From JAGLON01 sp041394985 (GTDB taxonomy: Bacteria > Zixibacteria > MSB-5A5 > GN15 > JAAZOE01): a DNA stretch of 64,000 bases. A program made the translations under genes and the position numbers. Position 1 is the stretch's first letter; each line of letters begins with the position of its first letter. The stretch spans positions 4,278,001-4,342,000 of the forward strand of contig JAWLBI010000001.1 of assembly GCA_041394985.1 (NCBI GenBank), given 5' to 3'. This document shows positions 7,845 through 17,311 of this stretch, piece by piece. The notes beneath the pieces are model-generated. The model did not search any database. It saw only the letters and a program-made list of their open reading frames with translations, and was not told the DNA's origin.

Positions 7845-10015
7845 GTAAAATTCCAAATTTCGCTGAGATGAATGTCTCGTCCGCCAAAACGACGACAACC
7901 GCGGGATATGCAGATTGGAAGGCATCGGTCGAGCAACGGACCGGGCAGCCAATTGAAGACCTTATGTGGAAGACGATGGAGCATATTGATGTCAAGCCGT
8001 TGTATACGGCGGACGACATCAAAAATTGCCGGCATCTCGAATTTACGGCGGGACTTCCCCCCTTCCTGCGCGGACCATATGCGACGATGTATGTAATTCG
8101 CCCCTGGACGGTGCGGCAGTATGCCGGATTCTCGACAGCCGAGGAATCGAATGCCTTCTATCGCCGCAATATCGCGGCGGGACAAAAGGGTCTGTCGGTT
8201 GCATTCGATCTGGCGACTCATCGCGGTTATGATTCGGATCATCAGCGCGTCGTCGGCGATGTCGGCAAGGCAGGCGTAGCAATCGATTCGATTCTCGATA
8301 TGGAAGTGTTGTTCGATAATATCCCGCTGGATAAGATGTCGGTGTCGATGACGATGAACGGTGCAGTACTGCCGGTGATGGCGTTTTACATCGTGGCCGG
8401 ACTCGAACAGGGCGCAACACTGGAGCAACTCAGCGGTACGATTCAGAACGACATCCTCAAAGAATACATGGTGCGAAACACCTACATTTACCCGCCCAAG
8501 CATTCGATGAGAATCATCGGTGACATCATCGCGTTTACGGCTCAGAAGATGCCGAAGTTTAACAGTATCTCGATATCCGGCTATCATATGCAGGAAGCCG
8601 GAGCAACGGCCGATTTGGAGATGGCTTATACGATCGCCGACGGTCTCGAATATGTCCGCACCGGGCTCGATTCCGGATTGACAATCGACCAGTTCGCGCC
8701 GCGTCTGTCCTTCTTCTGGGCTATCGGGATGAATTACTTTATGGAAGTGGCCAAGATGCGCGCCGCGCGGATGCTCTGGGCCAAACTTATGAAACAGTTC
8801 AATCCCAAAGATCCGAAATCGATGATGTTGCGCACTCATTCGCAGACATCCGGATGGAGTCTGACCGAACAGGATCCGTTTAACAATGTCGTCCGCACAT
8901 GCATCGAGGCAATGGCTGCGGGCTTAGGACATACGCAGAGCCTGCATACCAATGCGCTCGATGAAGCTATTGCGCTGCCGACCGATTTTTCGGCTCGCAT
9001 CGCCCGCAACACGCAATTGTATTTACAGGAAGAGACCGGCATCTGCAGCGTCATCGACCCATGGGGCGGCTCCTATTACGTTGAGGCTCTCACCGATGCG
9101 TTGATCAACAAGGCATGGGCGCACATTCAGGAAATTGAGAGTCTCGGCGGTATGGCCAAGGCCATCGAGAGTGGATTGCCGAAGATGCGAATCGAAGAAG
9201 CTGCCGCTCGGCGGCAGGCGCGAATCGATTCCCGGTCGGAGACAATCACCGGTGTGAATAAATACCGCTTGGAAAAAGAGGCGCCGATTGATATCCTTGA
9301 GGTTGATAACCAGGAAGTGCGGCGTCAGCAAATCGCGCGGCTCGAACAATTGAAGAAGAATCGTGATAATGATGCCGTTAAGCAGGCTTTGAATGCACTG
9401 ACGGCCTGCGCCGAATCGAGTAAAGGTAACTTGCTCGAATTGTCTGTTGAGGCCGCCAAAGTCCGGTGTAGTCTTGGCGAAATCAGTTTTGCCCTGGAGA
9501 AAGTCTGGGGTCGCCACAAAGCCGAGCAGCGCATGATAACCGGCGTCTATAGTAGTGAGTTTATGGGTTCAGACGAAATTCAGGACGTCCGAAAGATGAC
9601 CGACGAGTTCGAGGCGGCCGAAGGCCGGAGGCCTCGTATACTCATCGCCAAGATGGGACAGGACGGTCATGATCGCGGCGCGAAAGTCATCGCGACGGCA
9701 TTCGCCGATCTCGGTTTCGATGTCGATGTCGGACCGCTGTTCCAGACGCCGGGGGAAACAGCCAAGCAGGCAGTCGAAAACGATGTCCATATCGTCGGGA
9801 TGAGCTCGCTGGCGGCGGGCCATAAGACGCTGCTGCCGCAGTTGGTCGAGGAACTTGAGAAACTCGGCCGATCGGACATTCTCGTAGTTATCGGCGGTAT
9901 CATTCCGGCGCAGGATTATGAATTTCTGTATGAACACGGCGCGGCGGCGATTTTCGGTCCCGGTACCGTAATCCCGGTTGCGGCGAAAAAGATTCTGCAA
10001 AAACTTCGTGAATAG
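7841..10015 (+). CDS. mutB: methylmalonyl-CoA mutase large (catalytic) subunit
   Basis: This 724-residue protein matches the family's catalytic subunit length. The barrel part contains GPYATMYVIRPWTVRQYAGF, typical of the substrate-binding N-terminus, and the YHMQEAGATADLE segment. The C-terminal cobalamin domain carries the axial-ligand motif GQDGHDRG (from about nucleotide 9658) followed by VGPLFQTPGE and VGMSSLAAGHK. ATGA overlap with mutA couples the two chains. The pathway is propionate oxidation or succinate-propionate fermentation; direction cannot be read from sequence. No methylmalonyl-CoA epimerase is seen nearby. Confidence 0.95.
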   Translation: MSKIPNFAEMNVSSAKTTTTAGYADWKASVEQRTGQPIEDLMWKTMEHIDVKPLYTADDIKNCRHLEFTAGLPPFLRGPYATMYVIRPWTVRQYAGFSTAEESNAFYRRNIAAGQKGLSVAFDLATHRGYDSDHQRVVGDVGKAGVAIDSILDMEVLFDNIPLDKMSVSMTMNGAVLPVMAFYIVAGLEQGATLEQLSGTIQNDILKEYMVRNTYIYPPKHSMRIIGDIIAFTAQKMPKFNSISISGYHMQEAGATADLEMAYTIADGLEYVRTGLDSGLTIDQFAPRLSFFWAIGMNYFMEVAKMRAARMLWAKLMKQFNPKDPKSMMLRTHSQTSGWSLTEQDPFNNVVRTCIEAMAAGLGHTQSLHTNALDEAIALPTDFSARIARNTQLYLQEETGICSVIDPWGGSYYVEALTDALINKAWAHIQEIESLGGMAKAIESGLPKMRIEEAAARRQARIDSRSETITGVNKYRLEKEAPIDILEVDNQEVRRQQIARLEQLKKNRDNDAVKQALNALTACAESSKGNLLELSVEAAKVRCSLGEISFALEKVWGRHKAEQRMITGVYSSEFMGSDEIQDVRKMTDEFEAAEGRRPRILIAKMGQDGHDRGAKVIATAFADLGFDVDVGPLFQTPGETAKQAVENDVHIVGMSSLAAGHKTLLPQLVEELEKLGRSDILVVIGGIIPAQDYEFLYEHGAAAIFGPGTVIPVAAKKILQKLRE

Positions 10016-10041
10016 CCGTTTGCGACCGATTATATTAGAAT

Positions 10042-11160
10042 ATGGCCGAAGGCAAGTCACGAAAAGACAGTAAGAAAAAACCACCCTCCGCCCTGCATGT
10101 CGTGCAGGGCGTCGAGGGCGGTCATGACGGTATGCCGGGAAGTGAATCGAAGGCATTCCGCCCCGCCAGGCGCAATAATAATCACCTGACAACAAACGAG
10201 TATGTCGACGGCATACTGGCCGGCGATCGGACGATTATCGGGCGGGCCATTACGCTCATTGAATCAAATGCCCGACAGCATCAGGAGCAGGCTCAGGAAC
10301 TGCTGAAGGAGATTCTACCGCACAGTGGCAATTCTATCCGAGTCGGTATAACCGGCGTTCCCGGAGCAGGCAAGAGTACTTTTATCGAGGCGCTCGGTTG
10401 TCAATTGACGGACGCAGGTAATAAAGTTGCCGTGATGGCCGTTGATCCGTCAAGCAGCCTGACGAAGGGCAGTATTCTCGGTGACAAAACGCGCATGGAG
10501 CAATTGTCTCGCGATCCGAATGCCTTTATCCGGCCGAGTCCCTCGGGTGGGACACTTGGCGGCGTAGCTCGAAAAACCCGAGAAACGATTATCGTATTCG
10601 AGGCCGCGGGTTTCAATGTCGTTCTGGTCGAGACAATCGGTGTCGGGCAGAATGAAATTACGGTCCGGTCGATGGTCGACTTTTTCCTGTTGATTCTCAT
10701 TGCCGGAGCCGGTGATGAATTGCAGGGTATCAAGCGCGGCGTCATGGAAATCGCCGATGCCATAATCATTAATAAGGCGGACGGGGATAATATCAAAGCC
10801 GCTAAACTGGCCCGCGCCGAATATGAGCGGGCGATTCATTATTTACAGCCGGCAACCAAGGGATGGAATACGGGAGTCCATACGGCTTCCGCCATACACG
10901 GCGATGGCATTAAAGAGATCTGGGATATTATAACCGAATATCGTGCGGCGACGAAAGCCAGCGGCGTATTCGATGAGCGTCGTCGAGAACAGTCTCGCCT
11001 GTGGCTGCACAGTATGCTGGAAGAGCGTATAAAGGAAATGTTTTATTCTCAGCCTGATGTCGTTTCTGCCCTGCCCAAAATAGAACGGGCCGTTATGGAC
11101 GGTTCACTCCCTGCCGCGCAGGCAGCCTGGGAAATTCTGAATCTATTGGATAAATCATAA
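10042..11160 (+). CDS. meaB: MeaB/ArgK-type GTPase, mutase chaperone
   Basis: A G3E-family GTPase that loads and protects the adenosylcobalamin mutase. Seen: Walker A GVPGAGKST (about residue 105), a switch region with VETIGVGQ, and an NKAD-type guanine-specificity motif in IIINKADGDN. It follows mutB after 26 bases. The called N-terminus carries about 50 residues ahead of the usual family start (TTNEYVDGILAGDR). That extension is encoded over a strong DNA palindrome (10090-10110), and an ATG at 10132 is an alternative start, so the true N-terminus is uncertain. Confidence 0.9.
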   Translation: MAEGKSRKDSKKKPPSALHVVQGVEGGHDGMPGSESKAFRPARRNNNHLTTNEYVDGILAGDRTIIGRAITLIESNARQHQEQAQELLKEILPHSGNSIRVGITGVPGAGKSTFIEALGCQLTDAGNKVAVMAVDPSSSLTKGSILGDKTRMEQLSRDPNAFIRPSPSGGTLGGVARKTRETIIVFEAAGFNVVLVETIGVGQNEITVRSMVDFFLLILIAGAGDELQGIKRGVMEIADAIIINKADGDNIKAAKLARAEYERAIHYLQPATKGWNTGVHTASAIHGDGIKEIWDIITEYRAATKASGVFDERRREQSRLWLHSMLEERIKEMFYSQPDVVSALPKIERAVMDGSLPAAQAAWEILNLLDKS

Positions 11161-11280
11161 TTTCCATAAAGCGGCGCAAGTAGTCTATTTTTCATAACTT
11201 CCTGTAATGTAATCCGTTCATCGACCGATATTTCAGCATAGGCTTTAGACTTCTTAGAGAGGAAGAGGGGAGGATCTGCT

Positions 11281-13737
11281 ATGTTCCGCATGAAGATCGG
11301 GGCTAAATTAATCACTGTGTTTCTGCTTGTCGGTATTGTACCCGTCGGTATTGTCGGTATATTTTCATTGAATCAATCCCAGACAGCCCTTCAGGAGCGC
11401 GCAGTAGATCAACTTCGCTCAGTCCGGGAATTAAAGGCCACGCAAATCGAAGATTACTTCCAGGAACTTCGTTCTCAAATTATTACTCTTTCCGATGATC
11501 GGATGATTGTCGAAGCGGCGAAGGATTTTCGCACCGCTTTCAATCTCGTCAAGGATGAGGTGAACAACGGCGCCCCGATAGATGATGCAACTGTCGATTC
11601 GTATCGGTCGTTATTGGCACAGTATTATACGCAAGATTACAGCGAAGAGTACAAGTCGCGTAATCAGGGTATGGCTCCCAGAGTCGATAGCTACCTGCGA
11701 AATCTGGACAATGAATCCGTCATCCTCCAGTATTTATATATCAGGCACAACAGCAATCCGTTGGGCTCAAAAGACAGATTAAACAGCGCCAATGACGGGT
11801 CAGAGTGGTCGCGGTTGCACAACACGTATCATCCCAGTATTCGTCATTTTCTGAGCGAATTCGGATATTATGATATCTTTATCTGTGATCCGCAGACCGG
11901 AGATATCGTCTATACGGTGTTCAAGGAACTCGACTTCACGACGTCCCTGAAAAATGGCTCATTTGCGCAGACCGGTATCGGGCGCGTATTTCAGCAGGCA
12001 AATGCGGCATCTGATCCTGATTTCGTCGCGATCGATGATTTCTGTCCTTATGGGCCGTCGTATGAGGATCAGGCCGGCTTTATTGCCTCGCCGATTTTCG
12101 ACGGATCGGAAAAGGTGGGCGTTCTTATTTTCCAGATGCCTATCGACCGCATCAATAATGTCATGGTATCGGGACAGCGCTGGAAGGAAATCGGTCTCGG
12201 CGAATCCGGCGAATCATATGTCGTCGGTAACGATAATCGTTGCCGTTCCAACAGCAGGTTCCTGCTCGAGGACAAGCCGAATTATCTGGCGGCGCTGCGA
12301 GATGCGGGAGTCGATAATTCCGTCGTAAACCTCATCGATGCCAAGAATACATCCATCGGATTACAGGAAGTCAAGTCCGAAAGCGTGGCTCGAGCCCGCT
12401 CGGGGCAAACCGGTGTCGATGTAGTAAAAGATTACCGCGGTGTGCCGGTATTGTCGGCCTATGAACCTCTCAATATTGAAGGCCTCGACTGGGTCCTGTT
12501 GGCTGAAATCGATGAGGCCGAGGCGTTTCATGCCGTTTCGACACTTCGCTATGCGATTATTTTTCTCACGCTCTGCATTGCAGGTATTGTCACTTTTGTC
12601 GGGTGGTATTTTGCACGCAAGATATCTCGGCCGATATCGAATATCGCAATGGTTGCGGAGAAAGTTGCTATCGGCGACATCAATCATGATATCGAAGTCA
12701 AATCAAATGACGAGATCGGAGTTCTCGGGCAGTCGTTCCGCGGGCTCATTGCCTATATGAAGGAAATGTCCGGCGCGGCCGAAAGTATCGCCAATAATAA
12801 TTTGCGAGTCGATATAGTACCGAAGTCGACCGATGACATTCTCGGCAATTCATTCAAAAAGATGTTATTAAATCTTAATCAGATGATCGGACAATTGCGC
12901 AACAATGCTACCGAGTTGGTATCCGCATCTACTGAAATCGCATCTGCTTCGGAGCAAATGTCGAAAGGCGCCCAGACGCAGACGGAGCAATCCATGCAGG
13001 TCGCCAGCGCTATCGAAGAGATGACGGCGACAATCATCGAATCATCCAAGAACGCCAATGAAGCCCGTCAGGCATCAGAATCGACGTCGTCGAATGCGGG
13101 CGACGGAAGCCGAATAGTCGGTGAAACTATTTCAGGCATGTCTCGGATCGCACAGTCGGCTCAGGATTCCGGAAAGATTATACATGAGTTGGCGCAGGCC
13201 TCGGATAAAATCGGCGAAATTATCGCCGTTATCGACGACATCGCCGACCAGACCAACCTGTTGGCATTGAATGCCGCGATTGAGGCGGCGCGAGCCGGTG
13301 AGCAGGGTCGCGGTTTTGCCGTGGTGGCCGACGAAGTCCGTAAACTTGCCGAACGAACCGGTAAGGCGACCGGCGAAATCACCGAGATGATTAAGGGCAT
13401 ACAATCCGACTCATCGCGAGCGGTGGCATCTATGGAAGAGGCCGGCAAGTTAGTCGAAGAAGGCACAACACTGGCGGATCAGGCAGGTAACAGCCTGAAC
13501 ACGATAAACACAATGTCGCAGCAGGTCTCTGATATGATAACACGGATTGCCACGGCAGCGGACCAACAATCGGCGGCGGCTGAAGAGATATCGAAATTCA
13601 TGGAGCAGATTTCATCGATTTCGAGGCAAACATCGGCTGGCGCCGAACAGTCGGCCTCGGCGGCAGAGGAACTCAATCGCCAGGCTGAGGGACTGCGCGA
13701 GATGGTAAATGTCTTTCAGACTAAGGACAGTCTGTAA
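11281..13737 (+). CDS. methyl-accepting chemotaxis protein
   Basis: The 818-residue receptor has a membrane helix at about 8-29, a periplasmic ligand domain to about 415 (dCache-like in size, with IDRINNVM and GESGESYVVG typical of the membrane-proximal half), a second helix at about 420-443, HAMP (about 444-497) and a long cytoplasmic coiled coil. The signalling tip EQGRGFAVVADEVRKLAERT (about 671-690) is fully conserved. No CheR/CheB-binding pentapeptide ends the protein. It stands alone without che genes in view. The ribosome site GAGGGGAGG precedes the ATG. The ligand cannot be predicted. Confidence 0.92.
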   Translation: MFRMKIGAKLITVFLLVGIVPVGIVGIFSLNQSQTALQERAVDQLRSVRELKATQIEDYFQELRSQIITLSDDRMIVEAAKDFRTAFNLVKDEVNNGAPIDDATVDSYRSLLAQYYTQDYSEEYKSRNQGMAPRVDSYLRNLDNESVILQYLYIRHNSNPLGSKDRLNSANDGSEWSRLHNTYHPSIRHFLSEFGYYDIFICDPQTGDIVYTVFKELDFTTSLKNGSFAQTGIGRVFQQANAASDPDFVAIDDFCPYGPSYEDQAGFIASPIFDGSEKVGVLIFQMPIDRINNVMVSGQRWKEIGLGESGESYVVGNDNRCRSNSRFLLEDKPNYLAALRDAGVDNSVVNLIDAKNTSIGLQEVKSESVARARSGQTGVDVVKDYRGVPVLSAYEPLNIEGLDWVLLAEIDEAEAFHAVSTLRYAIIFLTLCIAGIVTFVGWYFARKISRPISNIAMVAEKVAIGDINHDIEVKSNDEIGVLGQSFRGLIAYMKEMSGAAESIANNNLRVDIVPKSTDDILGNSFKKMLLNLNQMIGQLRNNATELVSASTEIASASEQMSKGAQTQTEQSMQVASAIEEMTATIIESSKNANEARQASESTSSNAGDGSRIVGETISGMSRIAQSAQDSGKIIHELAQASDKIGEIIAVIDDIADQTNLLALNAAIEAARAGEQGRGFAVVADEVRKLAERTGKATGEITEMIKGIQSDSSRAVASMEEAGKLVEEGTTLADQAGNSLNTINTMSQQVSDMITRIATAADQQSAAAEEISKFMEQISSISRQTSAGAEQSASAAEELNRQAEGLREMVNVFQTKDSL

Positions 13738-13760
13738 AAATACCACTCCTGAACGAATAG

Positions 13761-13788
13761 CGGGAGGCTGCAAAGCCTCCCGTTTTTT
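13761..13788 (+). terminator. intrinsic terminator after chemoreceptor gene
   Basis: CGGGAGGCT and AGCCTCCCG form a perfect 9-bp stem closed by a GCAA tetraloop, followed directly by TTTTTT. Confidence 0.92.
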
Positions 13789-13826
13789 ATACCTCCCCCT
13801 CCCCTCTGTACGGCCCCCGAAAAGCG

Positions 13827-13855
13827 TTGATTTTAGAGACCAAATAGCGTATTAT
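13827..13855 (+). promoter_or_regulatory. promoter of tRNA-Leu, TTGATT-17-TATTAT
   Basis: -35 TTGATT (13827-13832), 17-base spacer and -10 TATTAT (13850-13855) place the start about 10 bases before the mature tRNA end. The same transcript may continue into tig. Confidence 0.7.
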
Positions 13856-13872
13856 GTGCCGCGTAACAGATT

Positions 13873-13954
13873 GCGAAAGTGGCGGAAATGGTAGACGCGC
13901 TGGATTTAGGATCCAGTCCTTCGCCGGGTGGGGGTTCGAGTCCCCCCTTTCGCA
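13873..13954 (+). tRNA. tRNA-Leu (anticodon TAG)
   Basis: Class II tRNA: acceptor GCGAAAG/CTTTCGC, anticodon stem CTGGA/TCCAG around loop TTTAGGA (anticodon TAG), a variable arm TCCTTCGCCGGGT, T-arm GGGGG-TTCGAGT-CCCCC, discriminator A, CCA not encoded. Trigger factor starts 28 bases downstream. Confidence 0.93.
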
Positions 13955-13981
13955 TTTATTTTTTATACCTCGGAGGATAGG

Positions 13982-15226
13982 GTGAAAGTCGATGTAATTG
14001 AAAAAGAAGGTCTCAAACGCGAAATGACCGTAGAAATACCGGCGGAAATTGTTGATGCCGCGTATGCCAAAATATACAATCAGCTGAAGAAGAATGCGAA
14101 ATTAGACGGCTTTCGGCCGGGCAAAACACCACTTTCAGTGATCAAACAGAAATTTAAACCGGAAGCAACCGCCGAGGTTGTTGACGAACTGATCAAAGAA
14201 TACTACGGTGAGGCGATTGCCGAGGCGAAACTCGAACCGGTCGGCACGCCCATTCTCTCCAATGTCGATATCGATGAGGGGAAACCGATGTCCTTTACGC
14301 TTGGTATCGAAATCATGCCCCAGATCGATACGGTCAGGGTCGAAAATCTAAAATTGACCAAGGTCGAAGGCACGGTTGAGGATAAACAGGTCGACGACCT
14401 TCTGACCCAGATTCAAAAAGAACAGGCAACGCTTCGCGCAGTCGACCGTGCGGCAACGGAAGCGGATATCGTCTTCGTCGATTTGAAACCGATCAGCGGC
14501 GCCGTCGAGGCACTCGGCAACACCCCTCTCGATAACCAGGAAATCGTCATGGACGGCGAAAACACGGTCAAGGAATTTAAGGACGGGCTGCTCGGCGCCA
14601 AACGGGATGATACGCGGGAAATTACCCTTAAATATCCGGAAGATTTTCAGGATAAAAAATATGCCGGTCAGGCCGTGACATTCGAGACTACAGTGAAGGA
14701 AGTCAAGGAGCGAATTCTGCCTGAATTGAATGATGATTTCGCCAAGCAGACCACTATGGCGGAGACGCTGCTCGAATTGAAGTTGAAGATTCGCAAGAAT
14801 CTTGAGAAGGAAAAAGAGAGTGAAGTCGCCCGGACGCGCAAAAAAGAATTGGTCGACCAGATGGTCGAATTAAACAGTTTCGACGTTCCTGACACAATGG
14901 TCGATTCGTATCTTAATGGCGTCGTCAAGGAACATCAGCAGCACAACCCGAAGGCCAATGAAAAGGACATTCGCGAGAAGTATCGGCAGACCGGTATCAA
15001 TACCGTCCGCTGGTATTTAATTTATCATCGCCTCGCAGTACAGGAAAAGATTGAAGTTTCGTCCGAGGATACCGAAAAATGGATAAAGAACTTCGCCGAT
15101 ACGTATCATATGGATACGGGCAAGGCGAAGGAGATTTTGGCCAAAACCGGGCGGGCCGATGACATTAAGGACGGTCTCCTGGAAGAAAAAGTGCTCGATT
15201 TCCTGGCCGACAAAGCAGGAAAATAA
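13982..15226 (+). CDS. tig: trigger factor
   Basis: Ribosome-bound chaperone and prolyl isomerase of 414 residues. The GTG start at 13982 is chosen because CGGAGG lies about 7 bases upstream and it begins the family N-terminus MKVDVIEKEGLKREM; the open frame further upstream covers the tRNA. The ribosome-binding loop GFRPGKTP is intact (about residues 39-46), followed by the FKBP-like domain (about 150-235) and the helical C-terminal arms. It heads the conserved tig-clpP-clpX order. Confidence 0.95.
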   Translation: MKVDVIEKEGLKREMTVEIPAEIVDAAYAKIYNQLKKNAKLDGFRPGKTPLSVIKQKFKPEATAEVVDELIKEYYGEAIAEAKLEPVGTPILSNVDIDEGKPMSFTLGIEIMPQIDTVRVENLKLTKVEGTVEDKQVDDLLTQIQKEQATLRAVDRAATEADIVFVDLKPISGAVEALGNTPLDNQEIVMDGENTVKEFKDGLLGAKRDDTREITLKYPEDFQDKKYAGQAVTFETTVKEVKERILPELNDDFAKQTTMAETLLELKLKIRKNLEKEKESEVARTRKKELVDQMVELNSFDVPDTMVDSYLNGVVKEHQQHNPKANEKDIREKYRQTGINTVRWYLIYHRLAVQEKIEVSSEDTEKWIKNFADTYHMDTGKAKEILAKTGRADDIKDGLLEEKVLDFLADKAGK

Positions 15227-15258
15227 GCGAGCCGGGTAAAAACTAAGGAAGGTATACC

Positions 15259-15870
15259 ATGACACTGATTCCGATGGTAGTCGAAACAACCGGGCGAGGC
15301 GAGCGCGCCTATGATATTTATTCACGGCTTCTCAAGGACCGCATTATCTTCATCGGCACGCCTATCGACGACAACGTCGCCAACCTTGTCATCGCCCAAA
15401 TGCTGTTTTTGGACGCGGAAGATCCGGGTAAAGATATATTTCTCTATATCAATTCGCCGGGTGGTTCGGTCACGGCCGGTATGGCAATCTATGACACGAT
15501 GCAGTTCATCAAACCGGATATCGTTACGACCTGTATGGGTATGGCCGCCTCCATGGGAGCGTTTCTGCTTACCGCCGGTACGGCCGGAAAACGAACCGCG
15601 CTGCCGAACTCGCGTATAATGATACACCAGCCGTTAGCCGGTACCCAGGGTCAGGTTTCCGATATCGAAATCATGACCAGAGAGTTTCTGGGAACAAAAA
15701 AGCGGTTAAATGACTTGTTAGCTATGCACACCGGTCAACCGCTGTCGCGTATTGAAGAGGACACGGACCGGAATTATTTTATGTCGGCTCATGAGGCGAA
15801 AGAGTACGGTATCATAGACAAGGTCTATGAGTTTAAGATAAAGACGAAGGATAACAAAGAAGAGAAATAA
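15259..15870 (+). CDS. clpP: ATP-dependent Clp protease proteolytic subunit
   Basis: This 203-residue serine peptidase has S98 in GMAASMGAFLL, H123 in MIHQPLAG and a catalytic Asp in EEDTDR (about D168). It forms the tetradecameric chamber fed by ClpX. SD AGGAAGG precedes the ATG. The stop TAA shares its last A with the ATG of clpX, so the pair is translationally coupled. Confidence 0.97.
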   Translation: MTLIPMVVETTGRGERAYDIYSRLLKDRIIFIGTPIDDNVANLVIAQMLFLDAEDPGKDIFLYINSPGGSVTAGMAIYDTMQFIKPDIVTTCMGMAASMGAFLLTAGTAGKRTALPNSRIMIHQPLAGTQGQVSDIEIMTREFLGTKKRLNDLLAMHTGQPLSRIEEDTDRNYFMSAHEAKEYGIIDKVYEFKIKTKDNKEEK

Positions 15871-17117
15871 TGCCAGACGATCCGAAAATCCCCGGTCCCT
15901 CTGAGCGATGTTCGTTCTGCGGGAAAAAGGCCGAGCAGGTCAAGCGGCTGTATTCGGGATATAATGCATTTATCTGCAATGACTGCGTCACCCTGTGTCA
16001 TGACTTGATGAAATCGGAGCCGCAGTTGCCGGACAATCGGGAGGAGTTCGATCTTCCCGCCCCGTCCGAAATCAAGGCCTTCCTGGATCAATATGTCATC
16101 GACCAGGAGGAATCCAAGCGCACCGTTTCGGTGGCGGTGTATAATCATTACAAGCGGATTCAGGCCAAGCCGACTTCTGATGATGTCGAGCTGGAGAAAT
16201 CAAACATTCTCCTGCTCGGCCCGACCGGAACCGGCAAGACGCTTTTGGCGCGGACGCTGGCCAAATTTCTCAAGGTGCCGTTCACGATTGCCGATGCCAC
16301 GGTGTTGACCGAGGCGGGCTATGTCGGCGAGGATGTTGAGAATATTCTCGTGCGGCTCTTTCATGCCGCCAATTATGATGCGCGCAAAACCGAGCGCGGT
16401 ATTATCTACATTGATGAAATCGACAAGATTTCCCGCACCGATGGTAACCCGTCTATCACCCGGGATGTGTCCGGTGAAGGCGTGCAGCAGGCATTGTTGA
16501 AGATTTTGGAAGGGACGATTGCGAACATTCCCCCCAAGGGTGGACGCAAGCATCCGGAACAGGCGTTTGTGGCGATCGATACGTCGAATATCCTGTTTAT
16601 CTGCGGCGGCGCATTTGAAGGGCTTGAAAAAATCATTGCCCGCCGTGTCGGTAAAAAGACCGTCGGATTCGAATCCAAGCGGGTCAATGTCGAGGAAGAC
16701 AAATCGATGTTACTCTCTCAGGTCGAACCGCCGGATCTTCTGGAATACGGCCTGATTCCTGAGCTCATCGGCCGACTGCCGGTAGCGACTGCTCTTAAGC
16801 CGCTCACCGAGAGTGCCCTGCTGGCGATATTGACCGAACCAAAGAATGCCCTCGTTAAGCAATATCAGCGACTGTTCGAAATCGACGGCATTAAACTGAG
16901 TTTCGAGCCATCGGCATTGCATGCGGCAGTTGCCAAGGCGGTTCGTCGGAAAACCGGCGCGCGCTCATTGCGTTCCATCTTCGAATCGACTATGCTTGAT
17001 GTCATGTATGAGGCGCCGACTATCGCCAACCTCGAGGAAGTCGTCATTAATGAGCAGGTTATAAATAAAACGGGTAAACCGGAGTATAAGTATAAAAAAG
17101 GTAAGAAATCGGCCTGA
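15870..17117 (+). CDS. clpX: Clp protease ATP-binding subunit ClpX
   Basis: AAA+ unfoldase of 415 residues. It has an N-terminal four-Cys zinc domain (CSFCGKK and CNDCVTLC, about residues 12-40), Walker A LLGPTGTGKT, Walker B IIYIDEIDKI, sensor and arginine-finger regions, and the ClpP-docking segment. It begins with a one-base overlap with clpP and ends before a strong terminator. Confidence 0.97.
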   Translation: MPDDPKIPGPSERCSFCGKKAEQVKRLYSGYNAFICNDCVTLCHDLMKSEPQLPDNREEFDLPAPSEIKAFLDQYVIDQEESKRTVSVAVYNHYKRIQAKPTSDDVELEKSNILLLGPTGTGKTLLARTLAKFLKVPFTIADATVLTEAGYVGEDVENILVRLFHAANYDARKTERGIIYIDEIDKISRTDGNPSITRDVSGEGVQQALLKILEGTIANIPPKGGRKHPEQAFVAIDTSNILFICGGAFEGLEKIIARRVGKKTVGFESKRVNVEEDKSMLLSQVEPPDLLEYGLIPELIGRLPVATALKPLTESALLAILTEPKNALVKQYQRLFEIDGIKLSFEPSALHAAVAKAVRRKTGARSLRSIFESTMLDVMYEAPTIANLEEVVINEQVINKTGKPEYKYKKGKKSA

Positions 17118-17143
17118 TCGACGATAAAATTTCTCCGAATTTC

Positions 17144-17174
17144 AAGGCGGGATTTGGTTTAATCCCGCCTTTTT
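17144..17174 (+). terminator. intrinsic terminator after clpX
   Basis: AAGGCGGGATT (17144-17154) pairs with AATCCCGCCTT (17161-17171) over a 6-base loop and ends in a T run. Confidence 0.92.
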
Positions 17175-17311
17175 ATTTCATATCAGTTCAAAAATCAAAC
17201 AGGAATCATCAATAATAATAAAATATTGTTTACATTCTCCAGTTTAAGAGAATTAGACCGATACATGTACCAACAACCGAGATAAACAACTATAGAAACT
17301 GGGGGAAATTC

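Noticed and set aside
7778..8839. 353-codon open frame on the minus strand
   Set aside because: Lies fully inside mutB, is His/Arg-rich and has no domain; it is the antisense shadow of a well-conserved gene.
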